From contig CAJNDS010002657.1 of the NCBI GenBank assembly GCA_905221605.1, positions 342,501 to 406,500 on the forward strand: 64,000 nt of DNA, in the 5' to 3' direction. The DNA is from Symbiodinium natans (taxonomy: Eukaryota > Sar > Dinophyceae > Suessiales > Symbiodiniaceae). A program made the position numbers and the translations under genes. Below the pieces are notes generated by a model. It saw only the letters and a list, made by a program, of their open reading frames with translations, ran no database searches and had not been told where the DNA came from. This document shows, in pieces, positions 1 to 10,658 of the stretch (its first letter is position 1; every line of letters begins with the position of its first letter).

Positions 1-148
1 ACCTTATTATTACACTTGGGCCCCAAAGTCCCCTAAACCCTAAACCCTAAACCCTAAACCCCAAACCCCAAACCCTAAACCCTAAACCCTAAACCCTATA
101 TATATAGGAGGAACTTTAAGGCCCAAGTATTCCGTATCTAGGTACATG
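1..148. repeat. Hairpin element, family I, with a telomeric array in its loop
   Basis: The left arm (about 6-32, core ACTTGGGCCCCAAAGT) and right arm (about 104-148, core ACTTTAAGGCCCAAGT) are inverted copies of each other. The same arms occur together without a telomeric insert at 572-653. Here the loop holds CCCTAAA units (about 33-96). The element may extend beyond the window's left edge. Confidence 0.65.
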
Positions 149-221
149 GGCCCTTGAGGTGAACCCTCAAACCCGATAGACGGCCTGCCATGCCTTGGGA
201 AAGCTTTGCAGGTTTTCTCAT

Positions 222-272
222 TAGGGTTTAGGGTTTAGGGTTTAGGGTTTAGGGTTTAGGGTTTAGGGTTTA
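222..272. repeat. Telomeric array, TTTAGGG orientation
   Basis: About seven perfect TTTAGGG units are followed by a degenerate stretch to about 450. Between the arrays lie only short non-repetitive islands. Confidence 0.9.
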
Positions 273-462
273 CGGTGCACAGTCTACCCTTTGGGGAGGG
301 GACAACAAACTACCACCCAACCCTTGATGCTTTGTGGTCTGATCTTTGCTTAGGGTAGGGGGGTTAGGGTTGAGGATTTAGGGTTTAGGGTTTAGGGTTG
401 AGGGTTTAGGATTTAGGGTTGAGGGTTTAGGGCTGAGGGTTGAGGGTGCAGCGTTCACCTCC

Positions 463-548
463 AACTGGGCTTAGCTACACCCAGCACTGAAGCTGAGCAC
501 AGAGGCGTTGGAAAGCGGATGCTGATGCTGGAGATGTTCACCTTCTCC
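463..548. other. Candidate exon island (strand unresolved)
   Basis: A GC-rich unique island lies between telomeric arrays. The plus strand reads GVGKRMLMLEMFTFSWEL with strongly G/C-ending codons. The minus strand is also open, with a plausible CCCAG acceptor and a GTGAAC donor. I cannot choose the strand without transcripts. Confidence 0.25.
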
Positions 549-571
549 TGGGAGCTTACCCTGAGGGTCCA

Positions 572-653
572 GGTACCTAAAAAGGGAATACTTGGGCCTT
601 AAAGTGCCTCCTATACAGTGACTTTGTGGCCCAAGTATATAATTACAAGGTAC
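572..653. repeat. Hairpin element, family I, intact
   Basis: An imperfect palindrome of about 82 bp. The left arm begins GGTACCTAAAAAGGGAATAC and the right arm ends AATTACAAGGTAC; both contain ACTTGGGCC next to AAAGT. It is the uninterrupted relative of the element at 1-148. Confidence 0.7.
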
Positions 654-1158
654 ATGGACCCTCAGGGTTCAGCACGGGTGAAGGGTTTAGATGGGTTTCG
701 GGCTCAGGGCTTCGGATTCAGGATTTCGGGTACAAGGTTTACCTTTACAATCCAGAACGCTGCTGCTTTGGTAGATTGCCTAAGAACCCTTTAACGAAAC
801 CATAAAACCCTAAACCCTAGAATCCCAATAGGTGTTGCGCTTGGGTAGGATTTAGAGCGTTTCCCGGCGCCGACTGGAAAAAGGCTGGGGGCTGTCTGCT
901 CAGGCTTTCTGCGTAAGGTTTAGGGTTTACAGTAAACCCCAAAAAGTTGGAAACCTTTTTAAGGACAAATAGTGCTGGGATTCCCTATACTTTACTCTTC
1001 GGGATTGAGGCTATTGAGTTTCCAACTTGCTGGCTTCTACTATAAAGTTATGGGTTGAAGATTTAAGCTCCACATCTGCTCCAGGAGTACTTCGGCTTGA
1101 GGGAGTTAAGGCTAATGTTAGGGGTCGGGGTTTAGGGATCAGGCCCCTAAGCCGGTGA

Positions 1159-1229
1159 CCCTAAACCCTAAACCCTAAACCCTAAACCCTAAACCCTAAA
1201 CCCTAAACCCTAAACCCTAAACCCTAAAC
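1159..1229. repeat. Telomeric array, CCCTAAA orientation
   Basis: Ten nearly perfect CCCTAAA units. The island to its right (1230-1345) is open on both strands and ends at another CCCTAAA array; it may be an exon but the strand is unclear. Confidence 0.9.
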
Positions 1230-1389
1230 TATGGAATCCTTGAAGAACACCTTCACAATCATCTGCGGGTCCGCATCTGACGACAGAGCCTTCACAAGCA
1301 CTCCAGCGCTAGACACCACGGTTGTAATTCAGGCATGTTCCAGAACCGTAAACCCTAAACCCTAAACCTAAAACCTAAACCCTCTGTCC

Positions 1390-2230
1390 TGAATTCATGT
1401 TCCCATCGGTTCCCGTCCTTCTTCGAATGAGTTCCCTTATATAGTTGGAATCTCGTTTGATTCAAACAGACTTTTGAAGGGCCTTGGAAACTGAATAACC
1501 GTAAGCCCAAGCCCGAACATGAACTTTCAAAACTTGGATCATTCAGTCAAGGGAGACGACAATAAACCTATGCGGGCTAATAAATCCTAAACACTGAACC
1601 CTACGCGCAACACGAGCGGTATGAGAGGCTTAGATGCGGCTTTCAAGAAATTTGACATTTGACCTTCAGAATATTTGGGACTCCGGGGCTAAGCGCAAGC
1701 ATACAGCATACATATGCGGGTGTGCGAAATTACGGGTGCCTTATTGGTGCCCTTATTCAAAGGGAATGCTACTATTTGGGGGGGTTCACTTACTTTCGTA
1801 AACCCCATATACTTATCCAGGCATCCATCCACACGCACATATATACATCCAAGAAACACCCATGCATACATGCAAAGAGCGCAGTGCAATGCCGCGCAAG
1901 AAGGTGCAGCGCAGCACAGTGCATGGCATGACACACTGCGTATCATTGCATGGCTCAAGCACACGCGGTAGACAATTGCCGGACATACACAGGGGGGGAT
2001 TTTATGTGTGGGTTTCTATAGAAATCAATAAACAAGAAATTTGCGAAGAAAGCCCAGATGAGGATTTCTGAGGCTGTTCCCTCTGCATGTAAGTTCTTAT
2101 GAGATTCTGTGGCGACCACGCCCCAGAATGGTGTTTTCTTTGAAGCGTCTAGGCAATCCAAATATAGTCTAGTCTAATCGCAAGGGAAGCCCGGATGAGG
2201 ATTTCTTAGGGCGTGGCTTTATAATACAAA
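1390..2230. other. Unassigned stretch with a short direct repeat
   Basis: No gene is supported here. The only structure seen is a direct repeat of about 30 bp, at about 2043-2076 and 2180-2211, sharing the core GATGAGGATTTCT. The small ORFs on both strands overlap one another and have no recognisable domain. Confidence 0.5.
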
Positions 2231-2231
2231 T

Positions 2232-2325
2232 TCCACGTGGGGTTGTATAAAAACACCGTTATAAATCTATTCATCCGTTCTAGGGTTATCGTTTTTTGTC
2301 TTGATTATCGTTTTACAGGGTTTTG
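2232..2325. repeat. Sequence shared with 6667-6786
   Basis: The motif GTTATCGTTTTTT followed by CTTGATTATCGTTTTAC occurs here and at about 6674-6703 in the same orientation. ACGTGGGGTTGTATAAAAA, upstream here, recurs inverted at about 6764-6782. The two sites could be ends of one rearranged element spanning the minisatellite and AT-rich block. Confidence 0.45.
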
Positions 2326-2340
2326 TGGAACTACCTACAT

Positions 2341-3700
2341 TTTCATGGATTGTAGTACAAGCTTAGTACTGGAACCGCCGCCCCCGTGAGCCGGCGGGAT
2401 TTTCATTGATTTGTAGTACAAGCTTAGGACTGGAACCGCCGTCCCCGTGAGCCGGCGGGATTTTCATTGATTTGTAGTACAAGCTTAGTACTGGAACCGC
2501 CGTCCCCGTGAGCCGGCGGGATTTTCGTTGATTTGTAGTACAAGCGTAGTACTGGAACCGCCGTCCCCGTGAGCCGGCGGGATTTTCGTTGATTTGTAGT
2601 ACAAGCTTAGTACTGGAACCGCCGTCCCCGTGAGCCGGCGGGATGTTCGTTGATTTGTAGTACAAGCTTAGTACGGGCACCGCCGTCCCCATGAGCCGGC
2701 GGGATTTTCATTGATTTGTAGTACAAGCTTAGTACTGGAACCGCCGTCCCCGTGAGCCGGCTGGATTTTCGTTGATTTGTAGTACAAGCGTAGTACTGGA
2801 ACCACCGTCCCCGTGAGCCGGCGGGATTTTCATTGATTTGTAGTACAAGCTTAGTACTGGAACCGCGGTCCCCGTGAGCCGGCGGGATTTTCATTGATTT
2901 GTAGTACAAGCTTAGTACTGGAACCGCCGTCCCCGTGAGCCGGCGGGATTTTCATTGATTTGTAGTACAAGCTTAGTACTGGAACCGCCGCCGGCGGGAT
3001 TTTCGTTGATTTGTAGTACAAGCTTAGTACTGGAACCGCCGTCCCCGTGAGCCGTCGGGATTTTCGTTGATTTGTAGTACAAGCTTAGTACTGGAACCGC
3101 CGTCCCCGTGAGCCGGCGGGATTTTCATTGATTTGTAGTACAAGCTTAGTACTGGAACCGCCGTCCCCGTGAGCCGGCGGGATTTTCATTGATTTGTAGT
3201 ACAAGCAACCGCCGTCCGCGTGAGCCGGCGGGATTTTCATTGATTTGTAGTACAAGCTTAGTACGGGAACCGCCGTCCCCGTGAGCCGGCGGGATTTTCA
3301 TTGATTTGTAGCACAAGCTTAGTACTGGAACCGCCGTCCCCGTGAGCCGGCGGGATTTTCATTGATTTGTAGTACAAGCTTAGTACTGGAACCGCCGTCC
3401 CCGTGAGCCGGCGGGATTTTCGTAGATTTGTAGTACAAGCTTAGTACTGGAACCGCCGTCCCCGTGAGCCGGCGGGATTTTCATTGATTTGTAGTACAAG
3501 CTTAGTACTGGAACCGCCGTCCCCGTGAGCCGGCGGGATTTTCATTGATTTGTAGTACAAGCTTAGTACTGGAACCGCCGTCCGCGTGAGCCGTCGGGAT
3601 TATCGTTGATTTGTAGTACAAGCTTAGTACTGGAACCGCCGTCCTGTGAGCCGCCTGGGTTTTCGTTGATTTGTAGTACAAGCTTAGTACTGGTGTCGCC
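2341..3700. repeat. 61-bp tandem minisatellite, about 22 copies
   Basis: The unit is 61 bp and contains a near-palindrome around AAGCTT (GTACAAGCTTAGTAC) and an inverted CCGCCG...CCGGCGG pair, so each unit can fold. Copies are 90-100% identical, with two internally shortened units near 2990 and 3205. The unit length is not a multiple of three, so the reading frame cycles between units; the ORFs in it are by-products, not genes. Confidence 0.95.
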
Positions 3701-3965
3701 TGCCTGCCCCCTAGAGATCGCGAATAGATTTTTTAGATTCTCGCGCCAATTTTGCTGTGTATATGCGGCCGTATCCAAAAAAAATAGATTCTCGACGTAT
3801 CTAAAAAAATAGATTCTTAAGAGGCCACAAGTACTGAGAATAGATTCCGTATGTATTTTCGACGCATATCAACTTTTTTCTGCAACCGTATCTAAAAAGT
3901 ATCTAAAAACGTATCTATTCGTATCTAACCATATCTATTTGTATCTGCTCGTATCTATTTCCGGC
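3700..3965. repeat. Degenerate GTATCTA(T/A)n repeat
   Basis: Many short copies of GTATCTATT or GTATCTAAAAA follow the minisatellite. A second block of the same motif lies at 6297-6475, so the two flank the region between. Confidence 0.7.
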
Positions 3966-5200
3966 AATCGTAATGAGGCAGCCAACATCAACATTTTTGA
4001 ACAGCGTTTTCTTTCTACCTTCAAACAAGCAAGGCGACATGGAGACGCGATTCTCGGAAATCGGTCACGTAGCAGTTTGCCTGCAGTCTACGCAGTACCT
4101 CCGCGTAGGTCCGCGTTGGTTGTTGGTGTATATAGTGTGATATATGTATATATATATATACATACATACGCATCTTATATTTACAAATATAAATTCCGCG
4201 TAGGCGCGGCGTGCCCATCCATCAACATCCCAAATCGAGTTGGGTTGGGCAGAAAATCGGGCTTGGGCAGGAAATCGGGCAGAGTTGGGCAGAAATCTTA
4301 GGGTTTAGGGTTTAGGATGAGGGTTAAGGGCTAAACACTGCGTTTGCGCTTTGCTCTACGGTCTGCGTAGGCACGCGTCAACAACATACTCCGCGCGTAG
4401 GCCGCGCGGCTACTAAACATGAGTTCACGCCTAGGCCCGTCTAGGACGTCAATGCTAGTATAACACCCCACACAATGAAATAAACAAATCCTCATTTTGG
4501 CCATGATGTCCCTTTCGGTACTTCCTTAAAATTCAGACATGGTCGCTGATTTTGACGCCTGTAAACTTACACCTACAAGCTAGGTCAAAGTCCTAGCGTT
4601 CAGGCGCACGAGGGTTTCGGAGTGTAGTGGCTCGGCGGTCTTGGGTTTGTGGTTTAAGGGGTTTAGGCATTTTGTTCGTGGGTTTGGGGGTCGTTTAGGA
4701 GATCAGGGCTGTCGAAGGGGTACGTTTCGGGGCTTGTGTCGTGAGGTTTCGTGGGTTGAGGGGCTCACCACTCGAAGTGTTTTAGTGGTACCAGGAGGAG
4801 GACTTAGGCTTTAGGTCGAGTAATTTAGCGGTTAAGTGTTGAGGCGTTGGGCCCTACAAAAGTTTCGTGTTTGTTCACGGGTTTCTGTGGTTTGGTGTTT
4901 GAATTAGGGGTTTAGGATTTAGGGTTTAGGGGTTGAGAGGGCGTAGTGACCTTGTAGGGGGTTCGGCGTGCTCCAAAATGCCCAGTTTTGTGGGCCCCGA
5001 AGACTTCTTCTCCCCAGGGGCACACAAAAGTTGACCTTCTTCGGGGTTGGGTGTACGCCCAAATGCCCAAGTTTTGTGGGTCCCGAAGACGTCCACTCCT
5101 GGGACCCACCAAAAAAGTGATCGTCTTGGTGGCTCGGTGAAATGCCCGTTTAAATAAGGGTCTAGTATTATTCTGTTACTTCATGTTGCGTTAAATTATT
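3966..5200. other. No gene seen; small duplications
   Basis: This stretch holds a TA-rich microsatellite (about 4140-4165), a few TTTAGGG units near 4298 and 4917, and two related segments around 4976-5025 and 5060-5107 that share ATGCCC(A)AGTTTTGTGGG and CCCGAAGAC. No ORF has recognisable features. Confidence 0.5.
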
Positions 5201-5370
5201 TAAAGTACTCGCGGCGCTTTATTTTCGCTACTAAGTTCAGCAAACAAGACTTTAGCCGAATTCAGCACTACAATATTTCTTAACAAAAAAAAGTGAAATA
5301 TATAGCTAATTTAATTAACGTTTCATGAAGCATTAGGTCAATGTTAGAACGTGTAAGTAACCTTCCGAAC

Positions 5371-6025
5371 GGCTAACCACATTCAGTGAACGGACGAATG
5401 AGGTGTTTCAAAGCACCATCATTCATTTAGTCTGGCTCAGGGTGAATTAAACAGAGGATCGAAACTTAGTTAGGCTTTAACTTTCCTAAGTATTAATTCT
5501 TGGGCAGGCCTATGCCATTCTTCCTTTTACGCATCAAGTAAACTCAATTATTTTTAAAGGGCACTGATCAAGTTAATTTAGTTCATTGATTAATCGGCCA
5601 AATAATGTAGCCAATATGTTTAACCCTTCAGTAGCCGAATTAATCTGTTGAAAGTACTTTAACTGCTAAATCAAGCATATTAGTTGTTAACGAAAACAAT
5701 GAACATGAATTGGCTAAACGTGTTTAATGCCTGTGTAAAGTAATTAGGTTTAGCCTCCTGACGAATATGTTGCAATTCCTGCAGTAAAAACATGAACTTA
5801 TTTAAGTAGGGTTAACCAGATTCAGGGAACTGACGAACTTGAGGTGTTTCAAAGCACCAGTTTACCTCATCAGCTTTTCCACTCATCATTCATTTAGTCT
5901 GATTAAGGGTGAATTAAACAAAGGGTCGAAACTTAGCTAGTTCAATGCGTGCATTTTCACTTTCAGATTAAGAAAGGCAACTGAGTATTTAATTCTTGGG
6001 CAGTCCTATGCACTTCTTCCAGTTA
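5371..6025. repeat. AT-rich block with a diverged direct duplication
   Basis: About 5371-5530 is repeated at about 5810-6025. Shared landmarks in order are AACCA(C/G)ATTCAG, GAGGTGTTTCAAAGCACCA, CATCATTCATTTAGTCTG, GGGTGAATTAAACA, GTCGAAACTTAG or similar, and TTCTTGGGCAG. The second copy carries an extra insertion after CAAAGCACCA. Composition is clearly more AT-rich than the surroundings. No coding signal was seen from 5200 to 6070. Confidence 0.7.
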
Positions 6026-6296
6026 TACAAGCATCTCGGGTGTACATGAAAACTATAAACAACAAGAAAACTCATTGCCTTCACAAATGGAGACACTTAA
6101 AAGATGTGCCAAGGCAAGTCTGACAAGCAGAGAAAAAAAGGAGAGCAGAAAGCAAAGGGTTGGTAGGCGGGGGGGGAGGGGGGGGCTACCATGTTTGTAT
6201 ATACATATATGTATATGTATATACACACATACACACAGTTCTGTCTGTCTTGATATGCATGTAATTAGATATTTCTTTCATTAAACAAACCTCTCG

Positions 6297-6475
6297 AAAC
6301 GTATCTATAACACCCGTATCTAAAAAACGTATCTAAACATATCTATAAAGATATGTATTTTGGGTGAGTATCTAAAGTATCTAAAATTCGTATCTATTAT
6401 GCTGCAAAACGCATCTATTCTTATATCAGCGTATCTATTCGTATCTATTCGTATCTATCTGTATCTATTTGTACA
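6297..6475. repeat. GTATCTA repeat, second block
   Basis: Runs of GTATCTATTC and GTATCTAAAA match the block at 3700-3965. The interval 6480-7250 holds no gene that I can support, apart from the shared sequence at 6667-6786. Confidence 0.7.
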
Positions 6476-7377
6476 AAAACGGGCTGTGTCGGACCGTATG
6501 CAAAAATCTATTTTGCTCCCACCACAGCAAAACCGCTATTTTTTGGTTGCGCAGAACACCAAAAATAGATAGTATCTATTTTCAGAAAACCCCACCAGGC
6601 GCAGCACGAAAAATAGATATGGCTGTTGATCTCTATAGGGGGCCGCGATGCAGCAATCAGGCCGTTTTATAACGTTATCGTTTTTTCTTGATTATCGTTT
6701 TACGAGTCAGGGGCACTGCCCCAAGCGCTTCGGGCAACTCCTTTCATAAATCGAATGCGCGGGGTTTTTATACAACCCCACGTAAGCTTCACTACGAATG
6801 GACATGGGAAGACATGAGCCCGTCCAGAAAACTATCTGCTGCTACTTTGTGCACTTGAATGTCACACACATAACAAACAAAGGGCTTAAAACAAAAACCA
6901 AATACTGCGAGCGCTTTTTGTTAAGCCGATCTCTATCCGCTGTAGTGATATTTTGCAAGCAGCAAAACGGCAAAAGTGCAGCGGATAGATTTCGGCTTTC
7001 GGCTTTAAACCCATTCCTATTAAAGTACGTGAACCACAAACGCTTTAGGGTTCATCTGGTCGCCACGGCAGACGATGCTGGCGTCAAAGCTATGCGCCGG
7101 TGTGCGTCGAGGTTGGGGGTCCAGACTTGCAACACAACCTAGTGCAATGGTTGTTTTGTTGTTTCGTGTACAGAAGTTGCATAATGTCCGCTCTCCGATG
7201 AGTGGGTTCCCAACAGAAAATTGCGCTTGAGGAGTCGTTGCGGGTGACATCATGTTTGGGGCTTGTTGCTAAACCCTAAACCCTAAACCCTAAACCCTAA
7301 ACCCTACACCCTAGGCAAGTTGGAAACCTGTCTCGAATCCTAACTCAACCGCTCAGCTTGGCTCTATACCTGGCAGA

Positions 7378-7530
7378 CCACATGAGCCCTAAAATTGGGG
7401 GGGTTCAGGGTTTAGGTTTCGGATCTAGGGTGCAGGGTTTAGGGTTTTGAGGTCATATACCCTATACTACTATCATTCCGATTCAGGCAACATGAGCCAT
7501 AAACCCGTTTAGGGTTCATTTGAGCGACCG
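7378..7530. repeat. Hairpin element, family II, with telomere-like loop
   Basis: The arms are ATGAGCCCTAAAATTGGGG on the left and GTTTAGGGTTCATTTGAGCG on the right, with a GTCATATACCCTATACTACTA segment shared with 21,972-22,082. The loop holds degenerate TTTAGGG units (about 7404-7450) that the copies at 16,172 and 21,972 lack. Confidence 0.55.
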
Positions 7531-7604
7531 TCAAAACGCTACATGTCGGGCCTAGGTCGTGAACAGGGGGGCGTGGCTTTTGGGTGTTCCCCCTGGCTTT
7601 ACAG

Positions 7605-7671
7605 CGGTTGGCAGACCTTCAGCTGCGCATTATGTCCTCCCAAGGCTACGTCGCCTTTACCAGAGGTTGTG
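7605..7671 (+). CDS. Candidate internal exon, unknown gene
   Basis: The island follows a good acceptor (GGCTTTACAG) and ends at G|GTTTGGGG, where the following telomere-like repeat supplies the GT. It reads RLADLQLRIMSSQGYVAF in one frame. The product is not recognised. The antisense frame is also open, so the plus strand is a preference, not a proof. Confidence 0.35.
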
Positions 7672-8942
7672 GTTTGGGGTTTAGGGTTTAGGGTTTAGGG
7701 TGTAGGGTGCAGGGTCTAGGGTTTAGGGTTAGGGATTAGAAATTAGGGGTTTAGGGTTTAGGGCTTTAGCGCTTAGGGACACTTGCTCATGTGGTCCCCA
7801 AGGTAGGGTTTAGGATTGAGGGGGCTTTCTCAAGCGGGGGACTTCCCCGGATAGGTGTACCTAAGGGCCATACTTCCAAGGAAAACTACTGGCCTGAAAC
7901 TTCTATCACGTCCAAGAGTTGTCAATGGCTTCGCCAGACTACGAGGTGGCATTTAGGGTTTAGGGTTTAGGGTTAGGGGTTTATGCAAGCCTTACACAGC
8001 CCTAAAGCCTAAACCCTTGCTTAACCCCATATCCCGAATTCGCGACCTGGGCCCATTTTACTTGAAGTGGTTCGTTCAGCTGCAACCAAGAACCATTTGA
8101 AACGATCTGATGACTGTTCCCTAAACCCTAAACCCTAAAGCCCTAAAGCCTAAACCCTAGGTTCCGGGGCCTAGCCCTTGTGTTAAGGAACACGGGCACG
8201 GTAGCCCTGGTTTTAAGGAACGCGGACCGATTTGACGAAGACGGGTCCGGGGAACCCAGAACTAAGATTTTCCCCGAAAAGTCGTGCAGCAAATCTTGGC
8301 TCCTAAGCCTGAACCCTGAAACCGAAACTCTGAACCCTAATCAAACCCTAGACCCTGGACCCTAAACCCTAAACCCTAAACCCTAAACCCTGAATCCATT
8401 TGTTACGTAAGTCAAACGGGCCCAAGGCAAGACTGTAGGGCTCGGGTTGTTTTTGGGGTCTTGGCCCTGGCTGTTGATTGTTGCTTCTCCACAGGAGAGG
8501 CAGGGTTTAGGGTTTAGGGTTTAGGGTTTAGGGTCTAGGGTCTAGGGTTTAGGGTGTAGGGTGTAGGGTGTAGGGTTTAGGGTTTAGGGTGCAGACACCA
8601 AGTGGTTTTGCTTGGGCGGGCGGGGTGGGTGAAGGGGGAGAGGGGGGTTAGGTTTAGGGTGTAGGCTTGAATTTGGGGAAGGGGAGGAGGGAGTTACCAC
8701 ATGTACACTGTTGACTGCTTTAGCACCTTGCTGAACATTCAACATTGTAGCTGCCTTATTGTGAAGCCCTCTAAGCCCATGAAGGCCAAGGATCTAAAGC
8801 GACAGTAAAGATTCAAAGAGTACCCTAAGCCCTGATCCCTCAACCCTAAACCCTGATTCCCCAAACCCCACATCCCCTGAGCCTTGTCATCGGGGTTGGC
8901 GGACAAAACCTGGAGGATCGTGTGCTTCGGGCAGAGGGGGGG

Positions 8943-9013
8943 TTTAGGGTTTAGGGTTTAGGGTTTAGGGTTTAGGGTTTAGGGTTTAGGGTTTAGGGTT
9001 TAGGGTTTAGGGA
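8943..9013. repeat. Telomeric array, TTTAGGG orientation
   Basis: Ten consecutive TTTAGGG units. The island just left of it (about 8878-8940) is open on both strands; the minus strand reads LCPKHTILQVLSANPDDKAQ with mostly G/C-ending codons, so it may be an exon. Confidence 0.9.
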
Positions 9014-9410
9014 CCCCCTTACAAAGGCCTAAGTGTACCGAATGAAAATTCAGGGCACCTCCAGTCTGGGTAGGAGTTTAGGATGTTGGGCTTTAGGGTT
9101 AAGGGTTTAGGGTTTCAAGTGTAGCCCTCAACTCACCACCCAAAATCCCGACGCACAACCCCACATCCGCAACACTAAGCCCCAACCCAAACTAAACCCT
9201 AAATCTAAACCCTAAACCCTAAACCCTAAACCCCAAACCCCAAACCCCAAACCCCAAACCCCAAACCCCAAACCTGAAACCGCCCCGAACCCTCTAGAAG
9301 CCCTAAACCTCGACTCCCCACATTCGGGGGAGATGACCCTATAGACCTTACACTCAAATCCCTAAACCCTAAACCCCAAACCCTTAACCCTAAACCCCCA
9401 AACCCTCATC

Positions 9411-9486
9411 CCATGGCACTGTGGAGGTGCTTCGTGAATGGCATCTCCGAGCACGAAACCCTTTGCAACTGCCAGCCTGGACCCAC
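9411..9486. other. Candidate exon island (strand unresolved)
   Basis: The plus frame reads ALWRCFVNGISEHETLCN; one minus frame is equally open. A poly-G run and a TTTAGGG array follow on the right, CCCTAAA-like sequence precedes on the left. Confidence 0.3.
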
Positions 9487-9686
9487 GGGGGGGGGGGGGG
9501 GGGAGTTAAGGCTTAGGGTTTAGGGTTTAGGGTTGAAGCTTCCTAGGAAAGAGTAACATTGGAATATAACATTTGCCTCTGTGGTTTAAATGGGCTTGTA
9601 AGGGAACCTAACCCCTACAAAATGAAGGGGGATAAGGGCCTGATCTGGATCCTAGGGCTTAGGGCTTAAACACAACCCTTCAGCAA

Positions 9687-9789
9687 ACCCTAAACCCTAA
9701 ACCCTAAACCCTAAACCCCAAACCCCAAACCCTAAACCCTAAACCCTAAACCCTAAACCCTAAACCCTAAACCCTAAACCCTAAACCCT
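9687..9789. repeat. Telomeric array, CCCTAAA orientation
   Basis: About 15 units, two of them CCCCAAA. A GC-rich open island (9820-9897) and an (AT)n tract (9899-9935) follow, then a TTTAGGG array (9945-10,017): the recurrent order CCCTAAA, unique island, TTTAGGG. Confidence 0.9.
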
Positions 9790-10160
9790 CGAAGCCCGGA
9801 ACCCTGAACTCCACAACGCAGAGCGCCTCCAGCACCGTCGCTTGTGCCGAATTTCGGTTCAAGACGCAGGTTTGCGACTGGCAGATGCAGAAGGGCATAT
9901 AAATATACATATATATATATATATATATATATGAATTTACGTATAGGGTTTAGGGTTTAGGGTTTAGGGTTTAGGGTTTAGGGTTTAGGGTTTAGGGTTT
10001 AGGGTTTAGAGTTTAGGGGGCTATAAAGAGTGCAGACTTGCAGGATTTTGAAGGGCTACATAGTCCCCTTACATTTTTAAAAGGGTATAAGGGGAGACAA
10101 GATGCCTAATTCCCTTATTCTCTGACTCTCCGAAGAACCAGAAGAGAAGGTTTGGGCCAG

Positions 10161-10228
10161 GAGTTAAAGGACTCAGATCTGCATGAGTACTGTTGTGAGA
10201 GCTGTGACTCGTTGTGGTACAACACTTC
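10161..10228 (+). CDS. Candidate internal exon, unknown gene
   Basis: It follows GGGCCAG and ends at TTC|GTGACC. One frame reads ELKDSDLHEYCCESCDSLWY, with three cysteines in a CC-x2-C pattern. No family recognised; transcript evidence is needed for the strand. Confidence 0.35.
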
Positions 10229-10269
10229 GTGACCCTGGAAAGGTCGCATCAGGGCCCTAGGATTTTGTT

Positions 10270-10450
10270 TGACCCTAAACCAAACCCCAAACCCCAAACC
10301 CCAAACCCCAAACCCCAAACCCCAAACCCTAAACCCTAAACCCTAAACCCTAAACCCTAAACCCTAAACCCTAAACCCTAAACCCTAAACCCTAAACCCT
10401 AAACCCTAAACCCTAAACCCCAAACCCTAAACCCTAAACCCTAAACCCTA
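10270..10450. repeat. Long telomeric array, CCCTAAA orientation
   Basis: About 25 units; the first six are the CCCCAAA variant and the rest mostly canonical CCCTAAA. It ends just before a candidate exon at 10,481. Confidence 0.9.
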
Positions 10451-10480
10451 GCAAGCCCAAGCCCCACACCCTAGTCTCAG

Positions 10481-10527
10481 AGGCCGGCAAAGACTTGATA
10501 TTCCGGGCTCCAGCGCTGGAGGTCCAG
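10481..10527 (+). CDS. Candidate short exon abutting a hairpin element
   Basis: 47 bp bounded by TAGTCTCAG on the left and CAG|GTGTTA on the right. One frame reads AGKDLIFRAPALEVQ. The intron would begin with the hairpin element at 10,530-10,658. The minus strand is also open, so strand is uncertain. Confidence 0.35.
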
Positions 10528-10529
10528 GT

Positions 10530-10658
10530 GTTACTTGGAGGCTCTTTTGACTTAGTAAGTCTACTTAGTATCCCTGAGTATCTCCCAGAAATCCTATTAT
10601 ACTCCCCACAAGCCATCTTACAAAACCTACTTACTAAGCCAAAAGGGCTTCCAAGTAA
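10530..10658. repeat. Hairpin element, family III
   Basis: The inverted arms are TTACTTGGAGGCTCTTTTGA at the left and the near-complement ending TTCCAAGTAA at the right, about 30 bp each. The left arm starts two bases after the putative 5' splice site of the exon at 10,481-10,527, as expected of an introner-type insertion. Confidence 0.65.

Noticed and set aside
1-272. True chromosome end at the left edge
   Set aside because: Arrays are short, in both orientations, and continue for 42 kb with unique DNA between; nothing marks a terminus.
2363-2909. 100-110 codon ORFs in the minisatellite
   Set aside because: They arise from the 61-bp unit reading through all frames; the protein is just the repeat.
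2341-3700. CRISPR-like array of repeats
   Set aside because: The whole 61-bp unit is repeated; there are no unique spacers, and the context is eukaryotic.
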